Shown here one piece after another: positions 8,195 to 18,196 of a stretch of 32,396 nucleotides of DNA. Source of the DNA: Planctomycetia bacterium (GTDB lineage: Bacteria; Planctomycetota; Planctomycetia; Planctomycetales; Planctomycetaceae); the NCBI GenBank assembly GCA_026400935.1, contig JAPLNX010000318.1, positions 1 through 32,396 on the forward strand, in the 5' to 3' direction. Made by a program: the position numbers and the translations under genes. Within the stretch, counting starts at the first letter, position 1; each line of letters opens with the position of its first letter. The notes beneath the pieces are model-generated. The model did no database searches and was not told where the DNA came from. It saw only the letters and a list, made by a program, of their open reading frames with translations.

Positions 8195-11100
8195 CTACTT
8201 TGCGACCTCAATCCAAATTGTGACTTTCGCATTACCGACAGTGACGCTCTTCGTGTCAGTTGGAATGGCGTTCAACGCATCAAGTGTGTTCGCCAAAGTC
8301 TCGGTCTTGAGGTACTCGCTCCAGTTCGTCAACGCGACTGTCACGTCGCCATTGTCTGCCGAATAGTAGACATTGATCCGGTCTTGGATTTCTAGGTTGG
8401 CGTCTTTGCGGAGTTGTTGGACTTGGCGGACGAAGTCGCGGGCGATCCCTTCTTGGAGCAACTCCGGCGTCAGGTGTGTGCTCAGCGCGATTTGGACGCC
8501 GCGTTCGTCGGTGCTGATCCACTCGGCGGCTTGTTGAGTGGTGATGAAGATGTCGGCCGGCAGCAGCACGACCTCCGTAGGTTGGGACTCCTGTCCCGAC
8601 CCTGTTCGACCGCTATCGACCTTCAGCGTGACGCTTTCGCCACGGCGGAGCGGGGCGAGCGTGTTGGGGTCGGTGGCCGCGAGCGTTTGGGTGATCGCTC
8701 CCAGCAGCTTGCCGTACTTGGGGCCGAGGGCTTTTTGGTTCGGCTTGTAGACGTAGCTCACCAGGTCGTCGAGGTGGTCGCAGCTCGTCAGCTTTTTGAG
8801 GTTGAGTTCTTCCTCGATGACGTCGGCCAGCCGTTCGATGGCGATTCGCCGCCACGGGTCGGAACAGGCGAAGCGAAGTTCGGCCAGCGGCTGACGGACT
8901 CGCAGATCGGCCTCTTCCCGTAGCTTGTGACCCAGCTTCACCACGAGTTGCGCGAGCGCCATTCGCTCGTTGAGTTCGGGATCGAGAGGTCGCCCTTCCA
9001 TGTCGCCATCGTCGTGGTCATTTCGCCAGTCAGGCTGTGGGAAACGGCAGAGATGCACGCTGCGCGGTACGTCTTCGCAAGAGTTTTTTGCGAAAGCGTA
9101 AACTGCGGAGTTGTTGTCCGCAGGCACTTCCCATTTTTCAGGCCAACGCTTGAAACCAAGACGAAATGCCCAATTAGATTGCTCATCCAATTCCGATCCT
9201 AGCCACTTCACAAGTTCATTTCTTTCGAGTGTTCTCAGCCCATTCACGACGAGATTCTGATACATCCGCTCGCAAACAAACGGCGCACAAGGTGCGAGCA
9301 ACTTCGCCAGCGTGACAAGCACCTCGTACATCGTCTGATAAGCCGCGAGCTTGTCCGTGTCGCTTGCCTCACGCGACCTCCAGAAGCGGCGGCGGTTGCG
9401 GCGGATGTACCAGTTTGAAAGATCGTCGATGAATGCGGCAGCGGCGCTGCACACTCCGGGAGTGTTGTAGTTCTCGAATTCGCGCCGTGATGTCGCAATC
9501 AGTGCTTGCAGATTCGAAAGAATCCAGCGGTCGATTTCAGGTCTCTCTTCGACTGGCACCTGCGGCGCGAGCGGATCGAACTCATCCAGCCTCGCGTAGT
9601 TCACGAAGAACGAATAACTGTTCCAGAGCGGGATCAGGATTTGGCGGCGGACTTCGTCGGCGGGTTTGCTGACGACTTCGCAGACGGGCAGGCCCTCGGC
9701 GGTGTGGTCGGTGGGGCCGTCGGGGGTCTCGATCGTGACCGGCTTGTCCTTGTGCCGAGTCCCGAAACGCAGGTCTTGCGCCGGGTTATGAGCCAGGTAC
9801 ATCCAGCGCATCGTGTCCACGCCGAGCTGCTCGGCGGCTTCCTCGAACCAGATGGCCGTGCCGTCCGACTTGTGCATCGGCTGGCCGTCCTCGTTCATGA
9901 CGAGGCGGTGGCCGAGGAGGGTTTTGAAGGGACGCTTTTGCTCTGCTGTGAGCGGCAAGGCGCTAGCCGCCGGTGGCCTAGATGGTTGAGGTGACGATGT
10001 CTCTGGCGAATCACCGGCGGCTAGCGCCGTGCCGCTCACTTCGTCCCACATCATCATCGTGGCCAGCGAGAGCATCGAATAGAACCAGTTGCGGAACTGG
10101 CCGGGGAAGCATTCGGTGACCAAGTCGAGCGGGTATTGCGACTGCCATGCTTCGCGGTTCGTGTTGAACTGCGTGGTCGAGAACGGCACGATGCCGGCGT
10201 CGAGCCACGGGTTGCCGACATCGACGATGCGCGACATCAGCCGGCCGGTCTTTGGATTCTTGATCTTCACCGCGTCGATCCACGGCCGGTGCGGAGTGTG
10301 ACCTTCCAAGACCTCCCAGCCCTCGACCGCGCGGCTCTTGAGTTCTTCCAGTGAGCCCATGACCTCGAAGTCGAGCCGCTTCTCGCCGTTGACTTCGTAC
10401 TCCTCGACCCAGATCGGCAGAGCCAACCCCCAGAACCGCTTCTTCGAGATCATCCAATCGCGCATCGACGTGAGCCATTCCAGCTCGCGTTCCTTGCCGT
10501 TGACGCTGTCGGGCAGCCAGCGAATCGACTCAGTGACTTCTTTGATCTCGTCCCGCCAGTCCATGTTGATGAACCACTCATCGACCAGCCGAAAGACCAG
10601 CTCGTCCCCCGTCCGCCAACAGTGCGGGTAAATGTGCGGGTACTGCTCGACGTTGACCAGCAGGTGTTTCGCTTTGAGTTGCTCGAAGACAAATTCGGCG
10701 GTCGCGGGATCCGTCGAGTTCCTGCCGGTGAACGGCCCGAATCCGTCGAGGAAACTTCCGTCCTCGCCCAACGGAGCAATGCCGACGATGCCCAATTGCT
10801 GCCCCAACGTATGGTCCACGTCACCGCATCCCGGAGCGATGTGAACGATGCCGGTTCCCTCACCGGCCACGACCATCGGGTTCCCTTTGAAGTCGCGACC
10901 ACCATCGACAACGCGATGACAAGCCTTACCGCACTTGTCCTTCACACGCGGATCAAACGGCACGCCACCAAGCGCACTTTGAGCCGGCAGATCATCGAAC
11001 GGCCCGGTGTACTCCCAGCCGATCATCTCCGAACCTTTGAGCGTCGCTTCAATCTCGTAGCCACCTTGCTCTTTGAAAATCTGCGCGATGCTCTTGAGCT

Positions 11101-12145
11101 TCGGCACGCCCGTTGGCCATGACCATTCAGTACGTCCGAAGCCTTCTTTGAACTCCTTGGCAAGCCGTGGGTATTCGAGGTTGTCCTTCGCGAAGTAATA
11201 GACGCTCCCGTCGCGCTTGCTACGCAGCTTGACGTAATCCAGGTCCGGGTTGACTGCCGCCGCGACGTTGCTGGTGAGCGTCCACGGCGTCGTGGTCCAG
11301 ACGAGAAGGAATTCGTTCGCGTTCGAGACTTCCGAAGTCTTTAAGACTTCGGAAGTCTGACTGGCCGCGTTTTGCACCAACGGAAACCTCACGAAGATCG
11401 ACTTGTGAACGGTCAGCTTGCGACCGTCGGCCACTTCCATCTGCGAGTACGCGCTGCCGCCTCGGCCGGACCACGGCATCACGTCGTAGCCGCGATAGAT
11501 CTTGCCGCGTCGAAAGCACTTCTTGAGGAACGCCCAGATCGTCTCGTTGTTCTCGGTCGAGAACGTGAAGTAGCTCCCACCCCACTCCGCATTGCCGAGC
11601 CGCGCGACCAGTTCGCTGGCGGTCCCCGACTCCGTCTTGCCGGACGGCGTCGTGATCGTCACGACTTCCTCGGTCCCGATCTTCGACGCCAGCAACCGCA
11701 GCGTGTCGGGATCATCCCAGTCGGTCCAATAGCCGAGCCGAATCGACTGCTCGGTCTGCCGAGCCGCGAACTTCAGCACGCGGCGTTTGCAGGCGTCGAC
11801 GAACTTGTCGATGCCGTACTCGGCGATGGCGGTCTTCGAGCCGAGGTTCAATTCCTTCTCGACTTCAACCTCGACCCACAGTCCCTGGCAGTCGAACCCG
11901 TTCTGATACCGCAGCTCATGCCCTGTCATCGCGTAGTAGCGTTGATAGGCGTCCTTGTAAGTCCGCCCCCAGGCGTGATGCACCCCCATCGGGTTGTTCG
12001 CCGTGATCGGCCCGTCGAGGAAATTCCACTTCGGCTTCCCCGCATTCTGCTGCCTCAATTTGTCAAAGATGCTGTTCTGCTCCCAGAACTTCAGAACCTC
12101 ATGCTCGCCCTTGATGAAACTCGCATCACCGACTTTTTCAAACAT
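8195..12145 (-). CDS. ileS: Isoleucyl-tRNA synthetase
   Basis: A cytoplasmic class I aminoacyl-tRNA synthetase of 1316 aa. The HIGH signature appears as HHAWGR at 56-61 (in a [10 protein letters not shown] context) and the KMSKS signature as PMHKSDGT at about 756-763, keeping the second lysine. Between them are the CP1 editing insertion and [15 protein letters not shown] / [10 protein letters not shown] segments typical of IleS. The anticodon-binding domain follows ([23 protein letters not shown]). The frame is open to an ATG at 12241, but the first 32 codons come partly from a palindromic repeat; the ATG at 12145 has GAGG about 12 bases upstream and starts [10 protein letters not shown], a normal IleS beginning. 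An in-frame palindrome at 9948-10039 adds about 31 residues before the PFKTLLGH segment. Confidence 0.95.
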   Translation of the reverse strand: MFEKVGDASFIKGEHEVLKFWEQNSIFDKLRQQNAGKPKWNFLDGPITANNPMGVHHAWGRTYKDAYQRYYAMTGHELRYQNGFDCQGLWVEVEVEKELNLGSKTAIAEYGIDKFVDACKRRVLKFAARQTEQSIRLGYWTDWDDPDTLRLLASKIGTEEVVTITTPSGKTESGTASELVARLGNAEWGGSYFTFSTENNETIWAFLKKCFRRGKIYRGYDVMPWSGRGGSAYSQMEVADGRKLTVHKSIFVRFPLVQNAASQTSEVLKTSEVSNANEFLLVWTTTPWTLTSNVAAAVNPDLDYVKLRSKRDGSVYYFAKDNLEYPRLAKEFKEGFGRTEWSWPTGVPKLKSIAQIFKEQGGYEIEATLKGSEMIGWEYTGPFDDLPAQSALGGVPFDPRVKDKCGKACHRVVDGGRDFKGNPMVVAGEGTGIVHIAPGCGDVDHTLGQQLGIVGIAPLGEDGSFLDGFGPFTGRNSTDPATAEFVFEQLKAKHLLVNVEQYPHIYPHCWRTGDELVFRLVDEWFINMDWRDEIKEVTESIRWLPDSVNGKERELEWLTSMRDWMISKKRFWGLALPIWVEEYEVNGEKRLDFEVMGSLEELKSRAVEGWEVLEGHTPHRPWIDAVKIKNPKTGRLMSRIVDVGNPWLDAGIVPFSTTQFNTNREAWQSQYPLDLVTECFPGQFRNWFYSMLSLATMMMWDEVSGTALAAGDSPETSSPQPSRPPAASALPLTAEQKRPFKTLLGHRLVMNEDGQPMHKSDGTAIWFEEAAEQLGVDTMRWMYLAHNPAQDLRFGTRHKDKPVTIETPDGPTDHTAEGLPVCEVVSKPADEVRRQILIPLWNSYSFFVNYARLDEFDPLAPQVPVEERPEIDRWILSNLQALIATSRREFENYNTPGVCSAAAAFIDDLSNWYIRRNRRRFWRSREASDTDKLAAYQTMYEVLVTLAKLLAPCAPFVCERMYQNLVVNGLRTLERNELVKWLGSELDEQSNWAFRLGFKRWPEKWEVPADNNSAVYAFAKNSCEDVPRSVHLCRFPQPDWRNDHDDGDMEGRPLDPELNERMALAQLVVKLGHKLREEADLRVRQPLAELRFACSDPWRRIAIERLADVIEEELNLKKLTSCDHLDDLVSYVYKPNQKALGPKYGKLLGAITQTLAATDPNTLAPLRRGESVTLKVDSGRTGSGQESQPTEVVLLPADIFITTQQAAEWISTDERGVQIALSTHLTPELLQEGIARDFVRQVQQLRKDANLEIQDRINVYYSADNGDVTVALTNWSEYLKTETLANTLDALNAIPTDTKSVTVGNAKVTIWIEVAK
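9948..10039. repeat. REP/MITE-like palindrome inside ileS
   Basis: Arms at 9948-9975 and 10012-10039 are 28 bp each and complementary with one mismatch (core GGCGCTAGCCGCCGGTG), around a 36-base centre. The element lies inside the ileS reading frame and is translated as about residues 703-733, a Ser/Pro/Ala-rich linker. The sharp arms and low-complexity translation point to an inserted mobile palindrome rather than native gene sequence. Confidence 0.85.
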
Positions 12146-12227
12146 CGTTCTCAAATCCTCTTTCTTAACTTCACTCAGCCCCGCCGGCTTGGCCCGTTGG
12201 GAACGCCCGATTCGCCAGCGTGAAGGA

Positions 12228-12344
12228 AACGTAGCCGTCATCGCTTCGCGTGACGAGCCGAACGCTCTACGGTGTCCGCAATTCGCCGACGATTAAGGTA
12301 CAGTGAAGCGTTAGGCTCATCACGCGAAGCGCGATGGCTACGTT
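12228..12344. repeat. Palindromic REP/MITE-like element between ileS and the purine nucleoside phosphorylase gene
   Basis: Left arm 12228-12266 and right arm 12307-12344 are inverted copies of about 38-39 bp with a few mismatches. Both carry a core of the form GCTTCGCGTGAYGAGCC and end in AACGTAGCC. The spacer is 40 bases. The right end overlaps the last two bases of the phosphorylase stop codon, and the left end contains the false upstream ATG of ileS at 12241. The element therefore fills most of the gap between the two genes. Confidence 0.85.
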
Positions 12345-13173
12345 AAGCAGACTTCAAATTCTCAAACACCTTCGGAATCAACCGCGACAGCTTCTCGCCA
12401 CCCTTCGCCGCGACGGCGAGGATTTTTTGGATGTCTACCGGCTCCAGTGCATCGGGGAGGCAGATGTCGGTAACGATCGAGAAGCCGAGGACTCGCAGAC
12501 CCGCGTGAACGGCGACGATCACTTCGGGGACGGTACTCATGCCAACCACGTCCGCTCCCATGCCGCGCAACATACGGTACTCGGCGCGGGTTTCTAGATT
12601 CGGGCCTGTCACGGCGACGAAGACTCCCTTGTGAGCCGTGATGCCGAGTTCCAGTGCGGACTGCAGAGCGATCGCGCTGAGTTCACGCGAATACGGCTCG
12701 CACATGTCCGGGAATCGCGGGCCGAGTTTATCGTCGTTGACGCCACGCAGCGGGTTGTCCCCCATCAAGTTGATGTGGTCGTCGATGACCACGACGTCGG
12801 ACAACTTGAAGTGCGGATTCATGCCCCCAGCCGCGTTGGTCACAACCAGCGTGTCGGCTCCCAGCGACTTCATCACTCGCACGGGAAACGTCACCTGCTG
12901 CATTGAGTAGCCTTCGTAGAAATGGAAGCGTCCCTCCATCGCCACGATTGGAATGCCACACAGTTCACCGCAGACTAATTGCCCAGCGTGTGATTGCACG
13001 GTCGAGGTCGGAAAGTGTGGAATTTCGGAATATGGAATAACTATTTTGTGATTGACCTGCTCGGCCAAACCACCAAGTCCCGTACCAAGTATCAGCCCGG
13101 CTTTCGGAGTGCCCGGCCACCTCGAACGAATAACCGCAACCGCTTCATCAATCTGCTTCACAAGTCCTTGCAT
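12343..13173 (-). CDS. punA: Purine nucleoside phosphorylase (trimeric, low-mass family)
   Basis: The protein has 276 aa, the usual length of the trimeric PNP family, which splits purine nucleosides with phosphate into base and ribose-1-phosphate. Visible motifs: phosphate loop GTGLGG at 30-35, SHAG at 61-64, GRFHFYEGY at 81-89, TNAAGGMNP at 112-120, [11 protein letters not shown] at 190-200 with the base-contacting Glu194, and GMSTVPE at 211-217. At 235-236 the sequence is Thr-Asp where mammalian PNP has the purine-binding Asn. I chose the ATG at 13173 (AAGAGA upstream); the frame is open to 13245, but that extension runs through the hairpin at 13202-13231. A palindromic element abuts the stop codon. 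The exact symbol (punA, deoD-like, xapA) is not certain. Confidence 0.92.
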   Translation of the reverse strand: MQGLVKQIDEAVAVIRSRWPGTPKAGLILGTGLGGLAEQVNHKIVIPYSEIPHFPTSTVQSHAGQLVCGELCGIPIVAMEGRFHFYEGYSMQQVTFPVRVMKSLGADTLVVTNAAGGMNPHFKLSDVVVIDDHINLMGDNPLRGVNDDKLGPRFPDMCEPYSRELSAIALQSALELGITAHKGVFVAVTGPNLETRAEYRMLRGMGADVVGMSTVPEVIVAVHAGLRVLGFSIVTDICLPDALEPVDIQKILAVAAKGGEKLSRLIPKVFENLKSA

Positions 13174-13201
13174 GATGTCTCTTGTCCGAAACAAAAACGA
13201 A

Positions 13202-13231
13202 ATCCGCCGCTCGGAAGTCCGAGCGGCGGAT
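13202..13231 (-). terminator. Rho-independent terminator of the acidic protein gene
   Basis: ATCCGCCGCTCGG at 13202-13214 pairs perfectly with CCGAGCGGCGGAT at 13219-13231 around a 4-base loop. On the minus strand it is followed by TTTCGTTTTTGTTT. It lies 50 bases past the acidic protein stop and just upstream of the phosphorylase start, which separates the two transcripts. Confidence 0.88.
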
Positions 13232-13280
13232 CGTAGTGAATTCAAACCATCGCCGCGAAGTACGCGTGCTTGATTAGAAC

Positions 13281-13616
13281 TTATTCTTCATCGTCGAACA
13301 CGGCTTCATCGTCCTCGTCGCCATCATCAAGGTCGTCGTCGAATTCATCTTCGAGTTCCTCCTCTTCGAGGTCGTCGTCTTCAATGTCATCTTCGAGGTC
13401 GTCTTCGAGGTCGTCTTCCTCTTCAAACTCCTCGTCGTCTTCCTCGTCGTCTTCGTCCTCGAAGCCTTCGTCGTCGTCTCCGCCGAACCCGACATCGTCG
13501 TCGTCGTCTCCGCGGAGATCAACAACCAACGTTTGTGTTTCTCTGGGTGCGAACCAACGATCTGTGGCGACACCAGCGTGTGAAAAAATGCCTGCTTCAA
13601 TGCGTGCAAGAGCCAT
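13281..13616 (-). CDS. Small highly acidic protein (Asp/Glu-rich tail), unknown function
   Basis: The protein has 111 aa. Residues 1-35 form a normal-looking N-terminal part ([20 protein letters not shown] then an [13 protein letters not shown] segment). The remaining 75 or so residues are almost entirely Asp and Glu with a few Phe, Leu and Gly, and are surely disordered. There is no signal peptide. The start at 13616 is preceded by AAGG 11 bases upstream; the frame is open to 13673. The minus strand ends in a strong terminator, which supports real transcription. Composition recalls the acidic tail of the RNA polymerase delta subunit and histone-chaperone tails, but this is composition only, not homology. 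The coding DNA is a GTC/TTC-rich simple repeat, so the tail length may vary between strains. Confidence 0.65.
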   Translation of the reverse strand: MALARIEAGIFSHAGVATDRWFAPRETQTLVVDLRGDDDDDVGFGGDDDEGFEDEDDEEDDEEFEEEDDLEDDLEDDIEDDDLEEEELEDEFDDDLDDGDEDDEAVFDDEE

Positions 13617-13864
13617 CTGTGACAACCTTGATGCTACTAATCTTGGAGTTCTGCCAGACCGAATACCCGGCAACCGGCGGGTTCTTTAGTGGCGTTGCCA
13701 AACTTTGTCAAGCAACCTCTTGCGGCATTAAGTCGGCACAAACTCCTTCGAGTCTTCGGCCTGTTTTTGGAAATCTCGCTAATGGCGTTGCGAGAGGAAA
13801 TTAGGAGAAACGAACTGGCCACAAAACACGGATCACGATCAGGCAAACTTGCGAGGATCACTCC

Positions 13865-15244
13865 TCACGAAATCGGTTCGCCGTGAAGCAAAATGGGGAT
13901 GGGACGGCCTGCGAAGTCACGGAATTCGTGGTGGTGATTGATCCCCAAGTGGCGATACATCGTCGCCAACAAATCTTGTGGCAGCAGCGGTCGCTCGGTA
14001 GGGAATTCGGCTTTCGAGTTGGTCGCACCGATCACTTGGCCCATGCTCATGTCACCGCCGGAAATCAAAGCGGATTGAGCCTGTGGCCAATGATCGCGTC
14101 CGATGCAGCCGTTGGACGACGACAAGCGCGGAGTCCGTCCGAACTCGCCGACCGCGACGACGAGGATCTTTTTTTCGAGGCCCCGTTCGTGGATGTCTTC
14201 GATCAACGTCGCCAGCGCTGGGTCCATGTGCTCAGCTCGCCAGAACATTCCTTTGGCGAGATCCCAGCCGGGCTGCGCATTGGCGTGATCGTCCCAGGAA
14301 AAATACAGCGGCGTCCCCTGCTTCGGAGCCAATGCGTCGATCGTGACCACACCCGCCCCCGCTTCCGCCAAGCGACGCGCGAGTAGACAACTTTGTCCCC
14401 ACAGATGGCGACCGTACCGATCACGCATCTCCAGCTTTTCGTCGTTTAGATCGAACGCCTTCGCCACGCTGGTGCTGGTCAGAAGCTGGACCGCTTGCTG
14501 ATGAAATGCTTCGACCCCTTCCAACGATTCATTCGCATTCGCGCCGCGGCGAAACCGATCGAACTGCCGCTGCAATCCGAGCCGGTCTTCCAAACGTGCT
14601 CCGTTGAGCCCCGCGTTGATTGTGAGGTTGCTCGGCTTGAACGTCGCGACCGACGGATCGCCGGTGACGAACGCCGAATGACTGACTCCCAAATAGGTCG
14701 GTCGCGTCATGAAGGGTTGTGTCGGAATCCCGATGTAGTGCGGCAGACCATCCGGACGCGGCGGACGCAAGCGATTGGCGATCATCCCCAAGTCGGGATG
14801 ATCGGACTTCGCGGTCGACGTTGGGTCGGCCACGGCGGGCGTCTTGCCGGTCAACAGCTCTATCGAGCCGTCGTTGTGCGACGCCATCTCGTGGTGCAAT
14901 GAGCGGATCAGCGAATACCGGTCGGCGAGCTTCGCCAGCCGAGGAAACAACTCACATATCTCGATGCCGGGGACCGATGTCGCGATCGGTTGAAACGGGC
15001 CGCGATACTCCGAAGGGGCGTTCGGTTTTGGATCGAACGTCTCCAATTGACTCGGACCACCCCACATCCAGAAGAGGATGAGAGAGGTGTCCGACGGACG
15101 GTCCGAACTCGATCCTGCCGCCGCTCGCGCGGCCAAGATGTCAGCCATGCTCAAGCCGCCGAGAGCCGATGCGCCCACGCGCAGAAACTCGCGGCGATTG
15201 GCTGAACCTCGGCAGAGCATACTCTTCACGGCAGTGTTGCTCAT
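13865..15244 (-). CDS. DUF1501 domain protein, Tat-exported
   Basis: The protein has 459 aa, the normal length for planctomycete DUF1501 proteins. It starts with a twin-arginine signal (NRREFLRVGASALGG, residues about 16-30). Family segments are clear: LILFWMWGGPSQLETFDPKP near 55-74, SLHHEMASHNDG, DHPDLGMI, a central FSWDDHAN, VVAVGEFGRTPR and GRDHWPQAQSALISGG. The fold belongs to the alkaline phosphatase/sulfatase-like superfamily, and the His/Asp segments may bind metal, but no activity is established. It is usually paired with DUF1549/DUF1553 proteins; here its partner lies at 22948 with four genes between. It starts 28 bases after the WD40 gene stop, so they are co-transcribed. The start has only a weak binding site. 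Confidence 0.92.
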   Translation of the reverse strand: MSNTAVKSMLCRGSANRREFLRVGASALGGLSMADILAARAAAGSSSDRPSDTSLILFWMWGGPSQLETFDPKPNAPSEYRGPFQPIATSVPGIEICELFPRLAKLADRYSLIRSLHHEMASHNDGSIELLTGKTPAVADPTSTAKSDHPDLGMIANRLRPPRPDGLPHYIGIPTQPFMTRPTYLGVSHSAFVTGDPSVATFKPSNLTINAGLNGARLEDRLGLQRQFDRFRRGANANESLEGVEAFHQQAVQLLTSTSVAKAFDLNDEKLEMRDRYGRHLWGQSCLLARRLAEAGAGVVTIDALAPKQGTPLYFSWDDHANAQPGWDLAKGMFWRAEHMDPALATLIEDIHERGLEKKILVVAVGEFGRTPRLSSSNGCIGRDHWPQAQSALISGGDMSMGQVIGATNSKAEFPTERPLLPQDLLATMYRHLGINHHHEFRDFAGRPIPILLHGEPIS

Positions 15245-15272
15245 GGCGTCAATTCCGCAGAAAAGGGACGAC

Positions 15273-18143
15273 CTACTTCGCGGCCGCTTGTGCGTTCGGA
15301 TCGGCTGGCTTCGGTGGATCGAACTGGCGAATCACCGCGGCGTTTGTGCCGTTCCAGACGCGGAGGACTCCATCTTCGCCCGCAGCGACGACGATCTGCT
15401 CGTCGCGAGACGCGGCGACGCAATACATGAAGTCGGTCCCACCGGCGAACGCACGCGGTTGCCCGCCGTTTGTCGCGTTGTGATAGCGAACCGTCTTATC
15501 GCCACCGCAACTCACGACGTTCTCAGTGACACCCAAGAAGCGAATCGACGTGACTTGCTTCGTATAACCGGGGATCGTGCGAGCTTGTTCGCCCGTTTCG
15601 ATGTTCCAGACCTTAATCGCGTTGTCCGCCCCTGCGCTGACGATGAGGCTGTTGTCTGCCTTGATCGATACTCCCAGCACGTGATGCGTGTGGCCTTCAA
15701 ACGACTTCACGAGCTTACTGGTTCCAAGATCCCACAGCTTCACGAACTTATCGGCCGCACCGCTGACGAGGTACTTTCCGTCGCGGCTGAACTCGATGCT
15801 CATGACCGTGTCGCTGTGAGCGTCCTTAAGTTCTTTCGCCAGCGTTTGCTGAGCGACATCCCACAAGAACAGTTCTCCGCTGCGAGATGCTTCACCACCG
15901 CCAGTTGCAAGCCATTTGCCATCACGGCTGAATGCCAGGCTGAGCACTCGGCTGACGAACGGCGAAGGAGCGAGATCCAGCGGAGCTTCCTTTTTCGGCC
16001 CCAGTTGGCCGACCAAACTCCACTTCGGAATCGTGTTCCACACAGCAGCGGTTTGGTCCTGCGAACCAGAAACGACCAAACCGTTCGGGCCAGTGGCGAT
16101 CGAGCCGACCACCGCTTTGTGCCCCGCGAACACTTCGATCGCCTTGCCGCTGGTGCTGTCCCAAACGTGAATCAGGTTGTTGTCGCCGCTGGTCAGCAAT
16201 CGCTTGCCGTCAACAGAAAACGCCACGCCGCGAACCGGCTTCACCGCAGCTGTGTCAAGATCGGTCGCCGCCTTCAGGTCGGCATCGGCCTTCACTTGAG
16301 CGGCAGTCATGCCATCTTGCTGAGCCTTCGCCGCATTGATCTGCTCGACCGCTGCCTTCACCGCTGTCTCACTGAGTTGAATGGCTCGCGCCGCCGAAAC
16401 GACGGCGTCTTGCCGCTTCTTCAATTCGTCCATTTGCTTCGTCAGTTCGGCCGCGGCATCCGTTGAGACTTTCGCCAACGCTGCATCATCTTTCTTTTCG
16501 TCAGCCGCTTTCTTCGCAGCTTCAGCCTTCGTGGCCGCTTCTTTGACTTTGGGATCTTGTTCGACAACAGCTTTGTCGGCGGCAACTTTGGCTTCGTTCG
16601 CCTTCTTGACCGCTTCGTCGCGCTCCTTCTGATTGGTCTCCGCCGCTTTGAACGTCGCGAGGGCGAGTGCCACGAACTGCTGCGCCACCTTCTGGTCTTC
16701 GCTACGTTCGACGACCGTGCGATTCAGTGTGACGTCCCCCTTGAGCTCCACGACCTGCGCACCGGTTTGGTTGTTCCAAAGTTTGGCGATGTTGTTCGCC
16801 CCGCCGGTTGCCACGAACAAGCCGTCTGCTCGAATCGCGACCGACGTCACCGGCCCGCCGTGAGCGAACGCACGAACTTGATTGCCGCTCGCCAAATCCC
16901 AGACACGCGCGGTTTGGTCATCGCTGCCGGAAAGTATCTGCGCCCCGGCGGGAGCGACCAACGCCAGCGACGTCACTGGCCCCGTGTGACCTTTGATTTC
17001 TTTCTCCGGCATGAACGGTGCCACCGCCGGAATCGTCCAGATGCGAATGATGTTGTCCGCCTGCCCGACGATCACCTTCGTGCCATCCGCATTGAAGACC
17101 ACCGCCTTGGCCGGAGCGGGCGATTCGATCTTGTTCGCCTCGGTCCCATCTGCCAAGTTCCAAACACGAACCGTTTTGTCTTCTGAAGCGGAAGCCAGTT
17201 TCGATCCGTCTGCGTTGAAGGCCAAACTATGAATAGCTGCGGCGTGGCCGGCGAGCGTCTTGCCGGGCTGACCATCTGCCAGATTCCACAACTTGATGGC
17301 GTTGTCTGCACCAGCCGTCGCCAGCCATTGTCCGTTTGCACTCACAGCGACTGTCGTCACCACCGCGCCGACCGGAATCTCGCGAACTCGACTGCTCGCG
17401 GGACGCTGCCACAACTTCACCGTGCGATATCCGGCGGAGGCGATCGTGAGTCCATCCGGGCTGAACGCCAACGCGTGAACGAAGTCGCGATGAGCGGCTC
17501 CCGTCGGGTACATCGGCTTGCCGTTGTGTTGAATGGCCGACAAGTTCGGATCGACCAGCCGAGCCAGTTCATCGCCGCTCTCAACGTCGTAAACGAGCAC
17601 TTGATTCGCTCGCCCCGCCGCGACGTACCGGCCCCAGGGCGCGATCGCCAAGCTATAAATCGCTTTCGCCGTGGCAGGGACCGGCTGCCAATTGACTTGG
17701 TCTTTCATGCCCCCCATGCCGCCGGATGCCCCTTCCAAAATCCACTGTCGCAGCGTGCCTAGTTCCTTCGGAGTGAGTGCTTTCGCATCGACCTTGTTCG
17801 GCAACGGCGGCATCGCCGGGCCTTGAACGCGCGAGGCCACGAGGTAGATCAAACTCTTGTCCGGATCTTTGGCGACGATCGACGGGCCGCGTTTGCCTCC
17901 TTTGAGGATGAACTCCACTTTCTCCAAGTTGAGTTTGCTCTCCGCCTGACCGAGGTTGTGGCACGCGACGCAATTCGCATCGAGAATCGGCTGAATGTCT
18001 TTCTCGAAATCAACCGGACGCCCCAAGTTGACTGGCTCCGGTTTGATGGCGTTGGCCGCCGCGGGCTTCGCTTCTTGAGCGATCAGTGACGATGAGCAGA
18101 GAAGGGTCAAACCACCGAGCAACACCAATGAGGTACGACGCAT
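15273..18143 (-). CDS. PSCyt1-type cytochrome c domain protein with split WD40 repeats and a coiled coil
   Basis: The protein has 956 aa. A signal peptide covers about residues 1-22. Residues 47-140 form a planctomycete cytochrome domain with heme motif CVACH at 58-62 and a candidate axial Met in MPPLP at 111. Two WD40 blocks follow (about 155-475 and 635-940), with repeat cores such as DNAIKLWNLADG, DKTVRVWNLADG, DKFVKLWDLG and DNAIKVWNIETG. Between the blocks, residues about 481-631 form a Lys/Ala/Glu-rich coiled coil. It is predicted to sit in the periplasm or on the cell surface, with the WD40 blocks offering protein contacts and the heme domain electron transfer. The start has an AAAGAG site. 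It lies between the Uma2 and DUF1501 genes of the same operon. Confidence 0.9.
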   Translation of the reverse strand: MRRTSLVLLGGLTLLCSSSLIAQEAKPAAANAIKPEPVNLGRPVDFEKDIQPILDANCVACHNLGQAESKLNLEKVEFILKGGKRGPSIVAKDPDKSLIYLVASRVQGPAMPPLPNKVDAKALTPKELGTLRQWILEGASGGMGGMKDQVNWQPVPATAKAIYSLAIAPWGRYVAAGRANQVLVYDVESGDELARLVDPNLSAIQHNGKPMYPTGAAHRDFVHALAFSPDGLTIASAGYRTVKLWQRPASSRVREIPVGAVVTTVAVSANGQWLATAGADNAIKLWNLADGQPGKTLAGHAAAIHSLAFNADGSKLASASEDKTVRVWNLADGTEANKIESPAPAKAVVFNADGTKVIVGQADNIIRIWTIPAVAPFMPEKEIKGHTGPVTSLALVAPAGAQILSGSDDQTARVWDLASGNQVRAFAHGGPVTSVAIRADGLFVATGGANNIAKLWNNQTGAQVVELKGDVTLNRTVVERSEDQKVAQQFVALALATFKAAETNQKERDEAVKKANEAKVAADKAVVEQDPKVKEAATKAEAAKKAADEKKDDAALAKVSTDAAAELTKQMDELKKRQDAVVSAARAIQLSETAVKAAVEQINAAKAQQDGMTAAQVKADADLKAATDLDTAAVKPVRGVAFSVDGKRLLTSGDNNLIHVWDSTSGKAIEVFAGHKAVVGSIATGPNGLVVSGSQDQTAAVWNTIPKWSLVGQLGPKKEAPLDLAPSPFVSRVLSLAFSRDGKWLATGGGEASRSGELFLWDVAQQTLAKELKDAHSDTVMSIEFSRDGKYLVSGAADKFVKLWDLGTSKLVKSFEGHTHHVLGVSIKADNSLIVSAGADNAIKVWNIETGEQARTIPGYTKQVTSIRFLGVTENVVSCGGDKTVRYHNATNGGQPRAFAGGTDFMYCVAASRDEQIVVAAGEDGVLRVWNGTNAAVIRQFDPPKPADPNAQAAAK

Positions 18144-18196
18144 GACGGAACTCTTTCAAAAGGATGGAACTCGCCGTAAGGCGAAATTGCATGGCT

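Noticed and set aside
11372-12223. 283-aa plus-strand frame within ileS
   Set aside because: It is antisense to a clear IleS coding region and has no features of its own.
12146-12241. N-terminal extension of ileS to the ATG at 12241
   Set aside because: The first codons lie in a palindromic repeat, and the ATG at 12145 has a better binding site and gives a normal IleS start.
13281-13510. Short tandem repeats read as a possible CRISPR or satellite
   Set aside because: The GTC/TTC-rich repetition is codon repetition for Asp and Glu, with no constant repeat and spacer units.
15078-16466. 462-aa plus-strand frame opposite the WD40 gene
   Set aside because: The minus strand shows repeated WD40 cores; the plus frame has Arg/Asp-rich composition typical of antisense shadows.
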